A DNA stretch of 64,000 nt from Massilia agilis (GCF_024756255.1 NZ_JANUHB010000001.1:1426001-1490000), one strand, 5' to 3'. Positions 1 to 9,556 are shown, numbered from the stretch's first letter. Numbers and translations are program-made. Notes: generated from the letters alone by a model not told the origin.

Positions 1-142
1 CCATGGGCGACCGATTGAGTCGCATCAAACGCGCGGGGCGCGCACCGCTGGCCGCAAGAACGCCCGGCCGGCCGGCTTGGTGGCAGAATGAATGCATCGG
101 GCCGCAGCCAACGCCGGCAGGGCCGCGAACCAGGAGCGCGAC

Positions 143-532
143 TTGAGCCAACGAATCCGGGCCGACCATATCAAGCTGAAACGTGCCTACGAGCCGGCCA
201 GCCCGGCCGACGGCACGCGCATCCTCGTCGATCGCCTGTGGCCACGCGGCGTCGCCAGGACCGATGCCGCGCTCGACCTGTGGGAAAAGGACCTCGCCCC
301 CAGTACCGAACTGCGCCAATGGTTCAACCATGATCCGGCGCGCTGGGAAGAATTCCAGATGCGCTATGCCGACGAGCTGCACCAGCATGCGGACGCGCTC
401 GAGCGCCTGCGTGCGCTGGCGCGCAAGGGAACCGTCACGCTGGTCTACGGCGCGCGGGACGAGCTTCACAATGATGCTGTTGCCCTGCGCACACTGCTGC
501 TCGCCAGCAGTACGCACCCTGACAAGGCCTGA
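143..532 (+). CDS. DUF488 family protein
   Basis: A small cytosolic protein of about 129 residues. The segment RAYEPASPADGTRILVDRLW followed by PRGV near the N-terminus, and the later HDPARWEEFQMRY stretch, are the hallmark of the DUF488 family (YeaO-like). The biochemical role of this family is not established. I chose the TTG at 143 because AGGAG at 132-136 lies six bases upstream and because relatives begin only a few residues before the IKLKRAYEP segment; an in-frame ATG at 92 would add 17 residues that look unlike the family. The next gene begins 18 bases downstream, so the two may be cotranscribed. The 142 bases before this gene hold nothing I can assign. Confidence 0.8.
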   Translation: MSQRIRADHIKLKRAYEPASPADGTRILVDRLWPRGVARTDAALDLWEKDLAPSTELRQWFNHDPARWEEFQMRYADELHQHADALERLRALARKGTVTLVYGARDELHNDAVALRTLLLASSTHPDKA

Positions 533-550
533 TCCACCGCGGCGGCAGCA

Positions 551-2269
551 ATGGACAGCCGGCGCGATCCCCTGCAGGCCCGCCTCACAAATGCTCCCGA
601 CCGCTTGCGGCTTGACGAGTGGCTGCCGCCACAACATGGCATCGCGCCGCGCATCCGCTTCGGGAAACACTGGATCAACACCTTGTGGGCAGTGCCGCTG
701 CTTGCCGTGCTGCTGGCCGCCGCCATCGTGGCCGCCCGGTATGTGCGCACGCTCCCGTCCGTGGCCGCCTTCATGGCAACCTATCCTGGCCTTGCGCCCT
801 GGCCGAGCGCCGTGCACTCGGGGTTTCCGTGGTGGCTGCGCTTGCAGCATTTCCTCAACCTGCTGTTCATGGTCTTCATCATCCGGTCCGGCATCCAGAT
901 TCTCGCCGACCACCCGCGGCTGTACTGGTCGCGCGGGTCGATTCCTGGCCGCGAATGGTTCCGGTTCCAGCGCGACGTGCCGCAAGACCGCGTGTGGACA
1001 TCCAAGGACGACTCCGTGACCATCCCTGCCTGGCTTGGCATTCCTGGCGTACGCCACTCGGTTGGCCTGGCGCGCTGGTGGCACCTGTCGTTCGACCTGC
1101 TGTGGCTGGCCAACGGCCTTGTGTCCTGGGTGCTTCTGTTTTCGACGGACCAATGGCACAGGCTCGTGCCGACGAGCTGGTCGGTGTTCCCCAACGCACT
1201 CTCGACCGCACTGCAGTACCTGTCGCTGCAGTTTCCGGTGGAACAAGCCTGGACCCGCTACAACGCCCTGCAACAGCTGACCTACTTCATCACGGTGTTC
1301 ATTGCCGCGCCATTGGCCGCAATCACGGGCCTGATGCAAAGTCCGGCCATCGCGAACCGGTTCGGCGGCCTGTCGCGGCGATTGAGCCGCCAGGCTGCCA
1401 GAAGCGTGCATTTCCTCGTGATGTGCTGGTTCGTGCTGTTCATCTTCATCCACGTCACGCTGGTGTTCACCACGGGCATGCGCCGCAACCTGAATTTCAT
1501 GTTCGCCGGCGTCAACGACGAGTCCTGGCGCGGGGTTGCGCTGTTTGCGGTGGCAATGGCGTTCGTCGCCCTTGCCTGGGTGTGTGCATCGCCCCTGACG
1601 ATCAGGCACGCGCGCCTGGTCCAACGCGCCGGCCGGCGCCTGATCGGCAGGATCAAGGGCCTGGCCGAGCGCTGGGAGCCGCGTGTGCAATACGCCGACA
1701 CCGACATTTCATCGTACTTCTGGCTGAACGGCACCCTGCCCCGCTCCGCGGCCTATGAGGCACTGCGGCGCGAGGACTTTGCCGCTTATCGCCTGCGTAT
1801 CGGCGGGCTGGTCGCCCGGCCCTGCACCCTGTCGTTCGCGCAGATCAAGGCGATGGACAAGCAGGTGCAGGTCTGCGAGCACTTTTGCATCCAGGGCTGG
1901 TCGGGTGTGGCCAAATGGGGTGGCCTGCCGATGCGCCGGCTGCTTGAACTGGTCGGGCCGCTGCCGGGCGCGCGTTACGTGGTCTTTTATTCGTTTGCGG
2001 ACGGCGCCGCGGGCGGACGGTATTACGACGTGCACTCGATCGAGAATATGCGCCACGCATTATCCCTGCTGGCCTACGAAATGAACGATGCGCCGCTGAC
2101 CTTCATGCACGGTGCGCCGCTTCGACTCAGGTGCGAGAACGAGCTTGGATTCAAGATGGTCAAATGGATCGAGGCAATCGAGCTGGTCGACGATTTCAGC
2201 CATCTTGGCGCCGGACAGGGCGGCTATAACGAAGACCATGAGTTCTACGGCTACCGCATGCCGATTTGA
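551..2269 (+). CDS. Cytochrome b-like membrane domain fused to molybdopterin oxidoreductase domain
   Basis: A 572-residue protein in two parts. The N-terminal ~360 residues hold several hydrophobic membrane segments (first at about 46-68) with spaced His residues, as in di-haem cytochrome b561-type domains. The C-terminal ~190 residues match the sulfite-oxidase-type molybdopterin fold; Cys446 in FCIQGWSGV fits the position of the molybdenum-ligating Cys. From family knowledge, such fusions would pass electrons between the quinone pool and a Moco centre. No substrate can be read from the sequence, no separate haem subunit (MsrQ-like) is nearby and no Tat motif is visible at the N-terminus, so how the Moco domain is placed relative to the membrane is unclear. 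Confidence 0.82.
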   Translation: MDSRRDPLQARLTNAPDRLRLDEWLPPQHGIAPRIRFGKHWINTLWAVPLLAVLLAAAIVAARYVRTLPSVAAFMATYPGLAPWPSAVHSGFPWWLRLQHFLNLLFMVFIIRSGIQILADHPRLYWSRGSIPGREWFRFQRDVPQDRVWTSKDDSVTIPAWLGIPGVRHSVGLARWWHLSFDLLWLANGLVSWVLLFSTDQWHRLVPTSWSVFPNALSTALQYLSLQFPVEQAWTRYNALQQLTYFITVFIAAPLAAITGLMQSPAIANRFGGLSRRLSRQAARSVHFLVMCWFVLFIFIHVTLVFTTGMRRNLNFMFAGVNDESWRGVALFAVAMAFVALAWVCASPLTIRHARLVQRAGRRLIGRIKGLAERWEPRVQYADTDISSYFWLNGTLPRSAAYEALRREDFAAYRLRIGGLVARPCTLSFAQIKAMDKQVQVCEHFCIQGWSGVAKWGGLPMRRLLELVGPLPGARYVVFYSFADGAAGGRYYDVHSIENMRHALSLLAYEMNDAPLTFMHGAPLRLRCENELGFKMVKWIEAIELVDDFSHLGAGQGGYNEDHEFYGYRMPI

Positions 2270-2358
2270 AGGCCGACCTGCATCCCTGTCCAGTTCGCCG
2301 TTGCCGTGGGTGGGCACTTGGTTTAGTATGGCCGCAGCCAAAACACGGAACCCTCCCC

Positions 2359-2814
2359 ATGCGCGCCTTACCCAGGCTGTTTGCCCTCTCCGCTGCTGCC
2401 GTGCTGACCTGCACGCTTGCCTCCTGCAAACGCGAGCAGCCCGCACCGGCCAAACCCGCCGTGCCCGCGCCAGCCGCCGTCGCCAAGGCGCCCACCAAGG
2501 AGCAGGCCATGGTCTCGCTGATGGAGGTGCCGGAGCTCAAGTCCTGGTCCGAGCAACTCGAAAAGAACTCGCGCGGCAAGGTGCATGGCGCGATCATCGA
2601 GGACGATCCGCAGCCACGCATCATCAACGGCAAGCCTTACTGGCAGCTGAGCTTTGTCGAAAACCGGCCCGATATGGTGCACCGGCGCGCCAGCTTCCTC
2701 GTCGCACAATCCGGCGGTGAAGTGCTGGTCGAAGATCCTCTTTCCGACAGGCTGTTGACGCTGACCGAATGGCGGCGCACGGTGCGCAAGGTGCTCGCCA
2801 ACACGTCCGAATGA
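2359..2814 (+). CDS. Small putative lipoprotein of unknown function
   Basis: A 151-residue protein that starts with a short positively charged segment and a hydrophobic stretch ending in the lipobox LASC (Cys near residue 23), so it is probably a lipid-anchored envelope protein. A Pro/Ala-rich linker follows (about residues 28-45), then a globular domain with the segment GKPYWQLSFVENRPDMVHRR. I do not recognise the family. The ATG at 2359 was chosen because the signal peptide begins there; upstream in-frame sequence to 2266 is not signal-like. It lies 89 bases after the molybdopterin fusion gene and could be in the same transcript. Confidence 0.7.
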   Translation: MRALPRLFALSAAAVLTCTLASCKREQPAPAKPAVPAPAAVAKAPTKEQAMVSLMEVPELKSWSEQLEKNSRGKVHGAIIEDDPQPRIINGKPYWQLSFVENRPDMVHRRASFLVAQSGGEVLVEDPLSDRLLTLTEWRRTVRKVLANTSE

Positions 2815-2955
2815 GGCACCCGGCGCACGATTGAGCGGTCACAAAGGCGTCGCGGCAGAGCACCGTATCGTTGCAGGCAGCCGCTGGCCGCTTCCCGCCA
2901 CCGTTTTCCGTTTGCCGGTGGCGGCCACTCCTCCCTCCGGCCGGCGGCGCCTGCC

Positions 2956-2985
2956 CGTCGTCCCGGCGCAAGCCGGGACCCATGC
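2956..2985. repeat. Single unit of repeat family B
   Basis: The unit begins CGTCGTCCCGGCG, has the internal dyad CCCGGC...GCCGGG and ends ACCCATGC. The same unit recurs as inverted pairs at 9437-9556 and 18603-18709. Here it lies alone in the 213-base gap between the lipoprotein gene and the convergent glucokinase fusion gene. Confidence 0.75.
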
Positions 2986-3027
2986 CGGGCTCGCGGGGCC
3001 GGCGGCTTGAATGCTTAGCCGCCCTTC

Positions 3028-4875
3028 TCAGCCGTCCAGGTGCGAAATCAGCATGCGCCGCTCCATCACGGCCTGGTCGTTGGACTGCTGCGCATCGAGC
3101 GAAATGCCCACGGACATAATGTCGATCAGCAGCAGCTGCAGAATGCGCGAAATCATCGACAGAAAGGTGTTGCTGTCCTCGGCATGCTCCACCGCCAGGC
3201 ACACGCTCGCCTTGCGCGCCAGCGGCGACTGGCTGCTGCCAATCGCGATCACGTCCGCGCCGGCATGCCGTGCCGCGTCCACCGCCGCCAGCAGCTCGGG
3301 CGCGGTGCCCGAATTGGAGATCGCGATCACCACGTCCCCTGGTTGCAGCAACTCGGCCGCGAGCGTGAGCAGGTGCGCGTCGCCGTACACCGTGGTCGGA
3401 ATGCGAAAGCGGAAGAACTTGTGCTGGCCGTCGAGCGCGACCACGCGCGAATTGCCCATCGCGTAAAACTCGACGCGCCGCGCACGGCTCACCAGTTCGA
3501 TCGCGCGGTCCACCGAGCGCACGTCCAGCTGGTCGCGGAACTTCAGGATCGCGGAAACCGTATTGTCGATCACCTTGGCCGACAGGTCGTGCGTGCTGTC
3601 CGAGCCACGCACCTGGCAGTGGCGAACGGGAATGGCGCCGGTCAGGCTGCTGGCGAACTTGAGCTTGAAGTCGGCAAGGCCCAAAAAACCAAGCGAGCGG
3701 CAAAAGCGGATCACGGTCGGCTGGCTCACTTCGGCAAGCCGTGCAATGTCGGCGATCGGCTCGTTCAGGACCAGGCGCGGCTGCTCCAGCACCAGCGCCG
3801 CCACGCGCTGCTCGGCCGGGGTGAGGCCCGGGCGCATGTGCCGGATGCGCTCCATCAGCGAATTGGCGCCGGCGCGCCCGCGCAGGTGCTCGGCCAGGAT
3901 CGCGGCCACGCCATGAAACGCCGGGTAAGGCGTGGTGATCACGTAGGTCGGGATGTCAGACAGGTAGCTCGAAAACCGGCCCTTGGCCTCGAAGCGCGCG
4001 CGAAATGGCGAGGTCGCGAACCATGCGCCCATGCGCGGCACGATGCCACCGCCGATGAAGACGCCGCCGAATGCGCCCAGCGTCACCGCCAGGTTTGCCG
4101 CCGCGCCGCCCAGCATCGCGCAGAAGCATTCGAGCACTTCCAGGCACAACGCATCGCGCTGCTCGAGCGCGCCGGCCAGGATGTCGGCCGCGCTGCGCGC
4201 CGGCGCTGCCACGCCATTGCGCTGCGCCAGTGCGCGGTGGATCAGTTCCAGGCCGGGGCCGGAGAGCAGCCGCTCGTTCGACACGTGCGGCCACTCGCGC
4301 CAGGCGTACTGCAGGATCGCGAATTCGCGCTCGTCGGCCGGGGCAAAGTTGACGTGGCCGCCCTCGCTGCCCAGGGTGACGAAGCCGTCCTCGGTCGGGA
4401 TCACGCCCGACACGCCCAGGCCCGTGCCCGGACCGAGCACGCCGATCACGGCCTTGGGCACTGGCGTGCCGCCGCCCACCTGCATCAGGTCCGCGCCGGA
4501 CAGGCCGGGAATGGCCATCGCCAGCGCGGTGAAGTCGTTCACCACCAGCAGCGTGGATAGCCCGAGCTCGCGCCGCACGTCGTCGGTCGAGAACTCCCAC
4601 GCGCGGTTGGTCATGCGCACCTTGTCGCCGCTGACCGGATTGGCCACGGCCAGCGCGGCATGCTGCAGCTGCAGGCCGGCGTGGCCGGCAAGGTAGAAGC
4701 GCAGCAGCGGCACGATACCGGCATAGTCGTCGCACTTGAGCACGGCGACATGGCTGAACACGCCTGGCGCCATCTGCAAGGCCAGGCGCGCGTGGGTGGC
4801 GCCGATGTCGGCGACGAGCCGCGGCCCTTCGGCAAACGCCGGCTGCGCCGCGGCGCCGGCGTCGACAGTCGTCAT
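3028..4875 (-). CDS. glk: Bifunctional glucokinase / RpiR-type (HexR-like) transcriptional regulator, copy 1
   Basis: A 615-residue fusion. Residues ~1-330 are a bacterial glucokinase (LVADIGATHARLALQ phosphate-binding motif, GPGTGLGVSG, and EGGHVNFAP), which phosphorylates glucose to glucose 6-phosphate. Residues ~345-410 are an RpiR helix-turn-helix (SQPTVIRFCRSLGF then DFKLKFASSLTG, close to HexR). Residues ~460-590 are a SIS sugar-phosphate-binding domain (EFYAMGNSRVVALD). Such Glk-RpiR fusions are known in Burkholderiales. Its ATG overlaps the stop of the upstream alpha-glucosidase (TGATG), so translation is coupled: glucose released by that enzyme would be phosphorylated by this one. 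A paralogue lies at 9595-11454. The regulator half is the best candidate for binding the HexR-like boxes in this locus. Confidence 0.93.
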   Translation of the reverse strand: MTTVDAGAAAQPAFAEGPRLVADIGATHARLALQMAPGVFSHVAVLKCDDYAGIVPLLRFYLAGHAGLQLQHAALAVANPVSGDKVRMTNRAWEFSTDDVRRELGLSTLLVVNDFTALAMAIPGLSGADLMQVGGGTPVPKAVIGVLGPGTGLGVSGVIPTEDGFVTLGSEGGHVNFAPADEREFAILQYAWREWPHVSNERLLSGPGLELIHRALAQRNGVAAPARSAADILAGALEQRDALCLEVLECFCAMLGGAAANLAVTLGAFGGVFIGGGIVPRMGAWFATSPFRARFEAKGRFSSYLSDIPTYVITTPYPAFHGVAAILAEHLRGRAGANSLMERIRHMRPGLTPAEQRVAALVLEQPRLVLNEPIADIARLAEVSQPTVIRFCRSLGFLGLADFKLKFASSLTGAIPVRHCQVRGSDSTHDLSAKVIDNTVSAILKFRDQLDVRSVDRAIELVSRARRVEFYAMGNSRVVALDGQHKFFRFRIPTTVYGDAHLLTLAAELLQPGDVVIAISNSGTAPELLAAVDAARHAGADVIAIGSSQSPLARKASVCLAVEHAEDSNTFLSMISRILQLLLIDIMSVGISLDAQQSNDQAVMERRMLISHLDG

Positions 4876-6491
4876 CAGCGTGCCTTGCCGAACCATGCGC
4901 CGTAGGGCGGCAGGGTCACGCGTCCGCCGCTGGCCGCGCCCGGCAGTCCGTGGCCCGGCAGGTCGCCGGCGCCGGCCGATTCAGGCCAGTCGAAGCTGAC
5001 TTCCTTGTCACCCAGGTTGAACGCGGCCAGCACCGACGGCTCGCCATCGAGCATGCGGCGCAGCGCCAGCACGGGTTCGGGGGCATCGAAGAAGGCGATG
5101 TCGCCACGCGTAAGCTGCGGCTGCTGGCGGCGCCATGCGATGAAGCGGCGCGCGAAATTGAGGGCAGAGTTACCGTCCTGCTCCTGCACCGAGACCGCGC
5201 GCGCAAGGTGCGGCTGCGCGACCGGCAGCCACGGCGTGCCGGTCGTGAAGCCGGCGTTCGGCGCATCGCTCGTCCACGGCATCGGCGTGCGGCAGCCGTC
5301 GCGGCCCTTGAACTCGGGCCAGAAGGTGATGCCGTACGGGTCCTGCAGCTGTTCGTAGGGCACGTCCGCTTCCTCCAGCGCCAGCTCGTCGCCCTGGTAC
5401 AGGCAAGGCGTCCCCTTGAGCGAGAGCTGCATCGCCAGCACCAGCTTGGCCAGCGCAGGCGTCGGCTGGTCGCCGCCCCAGCGGGTCATCACACGGATGC
5501 TGTCGTGGTTACCGACCGACCACGAGGCCCAGCCGCCCTTCACGCGCGCTTCGAAGTCTTCGACCTGCTTGCGGATGTAGGCAGCCGAGCACTGCGGCGT
5601 GAGCAGGTTGAAGCTGTAGGCCATGTGCAGCTTGTCGTCGCCCGAGGTGTAGTCCGCCATCACGGCAAGCGAATCGTCGGCGCCCACTTCACCGATCGAC
5701 ACCGCGCCGAACTCGTCGAGCAGCACGCGGATCTTGCGCAGGAATTCGATGTTCTCGGGCTGGGTCTTGTCGTACAGGTGGCTCTGCATGCCGTACGGGT
5801 TCACGTCGGTGACGGTGGCAGTGTCGCGCTTGGTGGCCGGCGGATTGCTGCGCAGCTGGCGGTCGTGGAAGTGGAAGTTGCAAGCGTCCATGCGCACGCC
5901 GTCCACACCGCGCGCTAGCCAGAAGCGCATGCTGTCGAGCTGCGCCTGCTGCACCTGCCGGTTGTGGAAGTTCAGGTCCGGCTGGCTGGTGAGGAAGTTG
6001 TGCAGGTAGTACTGGCGGCGCCGGCTGTCCCACTGCCACGACGAGCCGCCGAACACGGACAGCCAGTTGTTGGGAGGGTTCCCGTCCGGGAGCGGGTCGG
6101 CCCACACGTACCAGTCGGCCTTGGGGTTGTCGCGGCTCTTGCGGCTTTCGACGAACCACGGGTGCGCTTCGGCCGTGTGCGACAGCACTTGGTCGATCAT
6201 GATCTTCAGGCCCAGGCTGTGCGCTTTGGCGACCACCTTGTCGAAGTCGTCCAGGGTGCCGAACAGCGGGTCCACGTCGCAGTAGTCCGAGATGTCGTAG
6301 CCGAAGTCCTTCATCGGCGACTTGAAGAACGGGGACAGCCAGACGATGTCCACACCCAGGCTGGCGATGTAGTCGAGCTTGTTGGTGATGCCGGGCAGGT
6401 CGCCGACGCCGTCCCCATTGGTATCGAGATAGCTGCGCGGATAGACCTGGTAGATGATGGCCTCGCGCCACCACGGGGAAGTGTTCTGCAT
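4875..6491 (-). CDS. Cytosolic alpha-glucosidase / oligo-1,6-glucosidase-like GH13 enzyme
   Basis: A 538-residue GH13 enzyme without signal peptide, starting PWWREAIIYQVYPRSY as typical of bacterial alpha-glucosidases. The catalytic triad is visible: nucleophile Asp202 (GVRMDACNFHFHD), acid/base Glu268 (SIGEVG) and Asp330 (VGNHD). It should hydrolyse maltose and maltodextrins entering the cytosol to glucose. The next gene, overlapping by one base (TGATG), encodes the glucokinase/RpiR fusion, making a two-gene operon. A HexR-like palindrome with weaker match lies 25-39 bases upstream of the start codon. The exact linkage preference (alpha-1,4 or alpha-1,6) cannot be settled from sequence inspection. 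Confidence 0.93.
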   Translation of the reverse strand: MQNTSPWWREAIIYQVYPRSYLDTNGDGVGDLPGITNKLDYIASLGVDIVWLSPFFKSPMKDFGYDISDYCDVDPLFGTLDDFDKVVAKAHSLGLKIMIDQVLSHTAEAHPWFVESRKSRDNPKADWYVWADPLPDGNPPNNWLSVFGGSSWQWDSRRRQYYLHNFLTSQPDLNFHNRQVQQAQLDSMRFWLARGVDGVRMDACNFHFHDRQLRSNPPATKRDTATVTDVNPYGMQSHLYDKTQPENIEFLRKIRVLLDEFGAVSIGEVGADDSLAVMADYTSGDDKLHMAYSFNLLTPQCSAAYIRKQVEDFEARVKGGWASWSVGNHDSIRVMTRWGGDQPTPALAKLVLAMQLSLKGTPCLYQGDELALEEADVPYEQLQDPYGITFWPEFKGRDGCRTPMPWTSDAPNAGFTTGTPWLPVAQPHLARAVSVQEQDGNSALNFARRFIAWRRQQPQLTRGDIAFFDAPEPVLALRRMLDGEPSVLAAFNLGDKEVSFDWPESAGAGDLPGHGLPGAASGGRVTLPPYGAWFGKAR

Positions 6492-6515
6492 TGGCTTGTC
6501 CGGTTGATACTGAAT

Positions 6516-6530
6516 TGTAGATAATATACA
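6516..6530. promoter_or_regulatory. Weak HexR-like box upstream of alpha-glucosidase
   Basis: TGTAGATAATATACA matches 9 of the 12 fixed positions of TGTARTnnnAYTACA, with both outer half-sites TGTA and TACA intact. It is 25 bases upstream of the alpha-glucosidase ATG, in a divergent promoter region shared with pulA. Confidence 0.45.
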
Positions 6531-6637
6531 GCAGAGGATTCCTTTTTACAAATCCGGCCGGCAACGCAGATCATACGAATTACTGCCTTAATTTCAAACA
6601 CTTGCAGCCATTTGACCTTGCAATTGGCGAAAATTTC

Positions 6638-6652
6638 AGTAGTCAAACTACA
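6638..6652. promoter_or_regulatory. HexR-like operator upstream of pullulanase
   Basis: AGTAGTCAAACTACA matches 11 of 12 fixed positions of TGTARTnnnAYTACA and is a near-perfect palindrome (GTAGT-CAA-ACTAC). It ends 15 bases before the pulA ATG, where a bound repressor would block the promoter or ribosome site. A possible -35 (TTGACC) lies at 6612-6617. Confidence 0.6.
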
Positions 6653-6667
6653 GTAATCCACCACCAC

Positions 6668-9436
6668 ATGCGCACTTACCGCCCAGCTGCCCTGCTCGCC
6701 CTTGTCGCCGCGGCCTGCACCGCCCGCGCCGAGATTCCCATCGACGCTTGCGACAGCCCTTCGTTCCAGATCGTCCAGCACGCGTCCTCGCAAAAGCTCG
6801 ACGCGCGCGCTGTGTGGCTTGACCGGCGGCTGGCCAAATGGCCCGGGGCGGATCCGGCCGCAAGCTTCAAGCTGTACTACTCGCCCACTGCGGCAATCGT
6901 GGCGACGGTGGGGTCCAGAGTGTTTGGCGCGGCGGGGGCGCTGACGCTGGATGTGTTCACGGGAGCAGTCCCGCCAGCGCTGGCCACGCGCTTCAAATAC
7001 GTGCAGCCTGGCCCCGTGCTCGCGGTGCGTGAGCCGGACCTGGCGCGCCTGCCCGAACTGCACCGGGGCCAGATGGTGCTGGTCCAGGAGGCCCCGGACG
7101 GGACGGTACGCGCGGCCACCTACCTGCAGGCCGCGGGCGCGCTGGATGACCTGTATGCGGCGGCGGGCATGCTCGATAACCTGGGCGTCGCGCCCGGCCG
7201 CAAGCAGGCCCGTTTTTCGTTATGGGCGCCGACGGCGCAGCAGGCCGCGGTCTGCCTCTACGACACGGGCAGCTCGCGCGCCCGCGGCGTCTTCCAGATG
7301 GCGTTCGACGGCCGCACCGGCGCATGGAACGCGGCGCTGCCCGGGGACCAGCACGGCAAATACTACAAGTACGCGCTGGACGTGGCCGTCAACGGCGCAG
7401 GGGTCGTGCGCAACCTCGTCACCGATCCGTACTCGGTCAGCCTGACGACCGATTCAAAGCGCAGCTACGTCGCGGACCTCGCCGCGCCATCGCTCAAGCC
7501 GAAAGACTGGGACAAGACGCCGGCGCCAGGCACCGTCAAGGCGCAAACGGACATGGTCGTCTATGAACTGCATGTGCGCGACTTCTCGATCAACGACGCG
7601 AGCGTGAGCCCGGCGCACCGCGGCAAGTACGCCGCATTCACCGAGACGGAATCGAACGGCATGCGCCACCTCGCCGCGCTGGCGAAAGCCGGGCTGACCG
7701 ACATCCACCTGCTGCCGGTGTACGACATCGGCAGCGTGCCCGAACAAGGCTGCGCGGTTCCCGCTCCGGCGGGCGCGCCGGACGGCAGCGCACAGCAGGC
7801 GCTGGTGAAAAAGACGGCGGAGACCGATTGCTTCAACTGGGGTTACGACCCCTACCACTACAACGCGCCGGAAGGCAGCTACGCGACCGATCCGGCCGAC
7901 GGCGCGCGCCGCATCATCGAGTTGCGCGAGATGGTGCAAAGCCTGCACCGCGCCGGCCTGCGCGTGGGCATGGACGTGGTGTTCAACCACAGCTTCATCG
8001 CAGGCCAGAACGAGAAATCCGTCCTCGACCGCATCGTGCCCGGCTACTACCATCGCCTCGACGCCAACGGAGAGGTCGAACGCTCGACCTGCTGCGACAA
8101 CACCGCCACCGAGAACCTCATGATGGGCAAGCTGATGATCGACTCGGTGGCGCTGTGGGCCACGCAGTACAAGATCGATTCGTTCCGCTTCGACCTGATG
8201 GGCCACCAGCCGCGCTCGGTGATGGAGCAGTTGCAGGAGCGCGTCGACAAGGCTGCGCGGCGCAAGGTGCAGCTGATCGGCGAAGGCTGGAATTTCGGCG
8301 AAGTGGCCGACGGCGCGCGCTTCGTGCAGGCCTCGCAGCTGTCATTGAACGGCACCGGCATCGGCACCTTCAACGACCGCGAGCGCGACGCAGTGCGCGG
8401 CGGCTCGGCGGGCGACTCGGGAATCGACATGATCAAGCGCCAGGGCTACATCAACGGCTTGATCTACGACCCGAACACCAGCGGGGCCGAGCGGCCACCG
8501 GCGGAGCTGATGCGCACGGCCGACCTGGTGCGCGCGGGCCTTGCCGGATCCATCCGCAGCTACCCGCTGGTCACGCTCGACGACCGCAGCGTGCCTTTGG
8601 CAGCGATCGACTACAACGGCCAGCCTGCGGGCTACGCCAGCGAACCCGGTGAAACCGTGAACTACGTCGAGAACCATGACAACCAGACGCTCTTCGACAT
8701 CAACGTGCTCAAGCTGCCCGTGGCAACCAGCAGCGCGGACCGCGCGCGCGTGCAGGTGCTGGGAATGGCAATCGATGCGTTCAGCCAGGGCGTGGCTTAC
8801 TTCCACGCCGGGATCGACATCCTGCGCTCGAAGTCACTCGACCGGAACAGCTTCAATTCGGGCGACTGGTTCAACCGCATCGACTGGAGCTACCGGGACA
8901 ACTACTTCGGCGCCGGCCTGCCGCCGGCAGACGACAACGGCAAGGACTGGCCATTGCTCAAGCCGCTGCTGGCCAATGCGGCGATCAAGCCGACGCCTGA
9001 CGACATCGCGTTCACGCGTGACGCCTTCCGCGACCTGCTGCGCATTCGCGCCAGCTCGACGCTGCTGCGGATGCGCAGCGCGCAGGACATCAAACAGCGG
9101 CTGCGCTTCTTCAACACGGGATCGCGGCAGGAGCCGACGGTGATCGGCGCGCACATCGACGGCAAGGGCTATCCTGGCGCGGGTTTCGAGGGAATCAGCT
9201 ACTTCGTCAACGTGGACAAGGTGGCGCACGTGATCGTGGACCCGCAGGCGCAGGGCAAGCGCATGCGGCTGCATCCGGTGCACAGCGCGCCGGGCGCGGC
9301 GGACAAGCGGGCGGGCAGCGCGGGGTATGACAGCTTTACGGGGACGTTCAGCATTCCGCCAAGGACGGCGGTGGTGTTTGTCGAGGCCGAAACCACGGCC
9401 GTCGCGTCGCGCCCGAAAAAGAAAACCCACCACTAA
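6668..9436 (+). CDS. pulA: Exported pullulanase-type alpha-1,6-glucosidase
   Basis: A 922-residue GH13 enzyme. The N-terminus has a signal peptide (hydrophobic LLALVAAAC, then TARA as probable cleavage site). A beta-sandwich region with FSLWAPTAQQAAVCLYD (CBM48-like) precedes the catalytic barrel. NWGYDP at 390-395 is the diagnostic pullulanase motif. Catalytic residues are Asp509 (FRFDLMGH), Glu539 (LIGEGWNFG) and Asp671 (ENHDNQ). It would cleave alpha-1,6 branches of amylopectin or pullulan outside the cytoplasm, making linear maltodextrins. The ATG at 6668 was chosen because it begins the signal peptide. It is divergent from alpha-glucosidase and carries a strong HexR-like box just upstream. 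A family-B repeat abuts the stop codon. Confidence 0.93.
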   Translation: MRTYRPAALLALVAAACTARAEIPIDACDSPSFQIVQHASSQKLDARAVWLDRRLAKWPGADPAASFKLYYSPTAAIVATVGSRVFGAAGALTLDVFTGAVPPALATRFKYVQPGPVLAVREPDLARLPELHRGQMVLVQEAPDGTVRAATYLQAAGALDDLYAAAGMLDNLGVAPGRKQARFSLWAPTAQQAAVCLYDTGSSRARGVFQMAFDGRTGAWNAALPGDQHGKYYKYALDVAVNGAGVVRNLVTDPYSVSLTTDSKRSYVADLAAPSLKPKDWDKTPAPGTVKAQTDMVVYELHVRDFSINDASVSPAHRGKYAAFTETESNGMRHLAALAKAGLTDIHLLPVYDIGSVPEQGCAVPAPAGAPDGSAQQALVKKTAETDCFNWGYDPYHYNAPEGSYATDPADGARRIIELREMVQSLHRAGLRVGMDVVFNHSFIAGQNEKSVLDRIVPGYYHRLDANGEVERSTCCDNTATENLMMGKLMIDSVALWATQYKIDSFRFDLMGHQPRSVMEQLQERVDKAARRKVQLIGEGWNFGEVADGARFVQASQLSLNGTGIGTFNDRERDAVRGGSAGDSGIDMIKRQGYINGLIYDPNTSGAERPPAELMRTADLVRAGLAGSIRSYPLVTLDDRSVPLAAIDYNGQPAGYASEPGETVNYVENHDNQTLFDINVLKLPVATSSADRARVQVLGMAIDAFSQGVAYFHAGIDILRSKSLDRNSFNSGDWFNRIDWSYRDNYFGAGLPPADDNGKDWPLLKPLLANAAIKPTPDDIAFTRDAFRDLLRIRASSTLLRMRSAQDIKQRLRFFNTGSRQEPTVIGAHIDGKGYPGAGFEGISYFVNVDKVAHVIVDPQAQGKRMRLHPVHSAPGAADKRAGSAGYDSFTGTFSIPPRTAVVFVEAETTAVASRPKKKTHH

Positions 9437-9556
9437 CGTCGTCCCGGCGAAAGCCGGGACCCATGCTGAACCTGCCCAGCGACAGCGCAAGCATCTGAGG
9501 CGAACGCCGCGTGCTCCTGAACCTCAGCATGGGTCCCGGCCTGCGCCGGGACGACG
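9437..9556. repeat. Inverted pair of repeat family B
   Basis: Two ~32-base units in opposite orientation: the left starts CGTCGTCCCGGCG, and the right ends GCGCCGGGACGACG, each containing the tract GGGACCCATGCTGA or its complement. The pair can fold into a long hairpin between the convergent genes pulA and glk copy 2. The left unit begins at the base after the pulA stop codon TAA. Confidence 0.85.

Noticed and set aside
3..145. Short plus-strand open frame at the window start
   Set aside because: It has no recognisable motif or ribosome site and overlaps the preferred start of the DUF488 gene.
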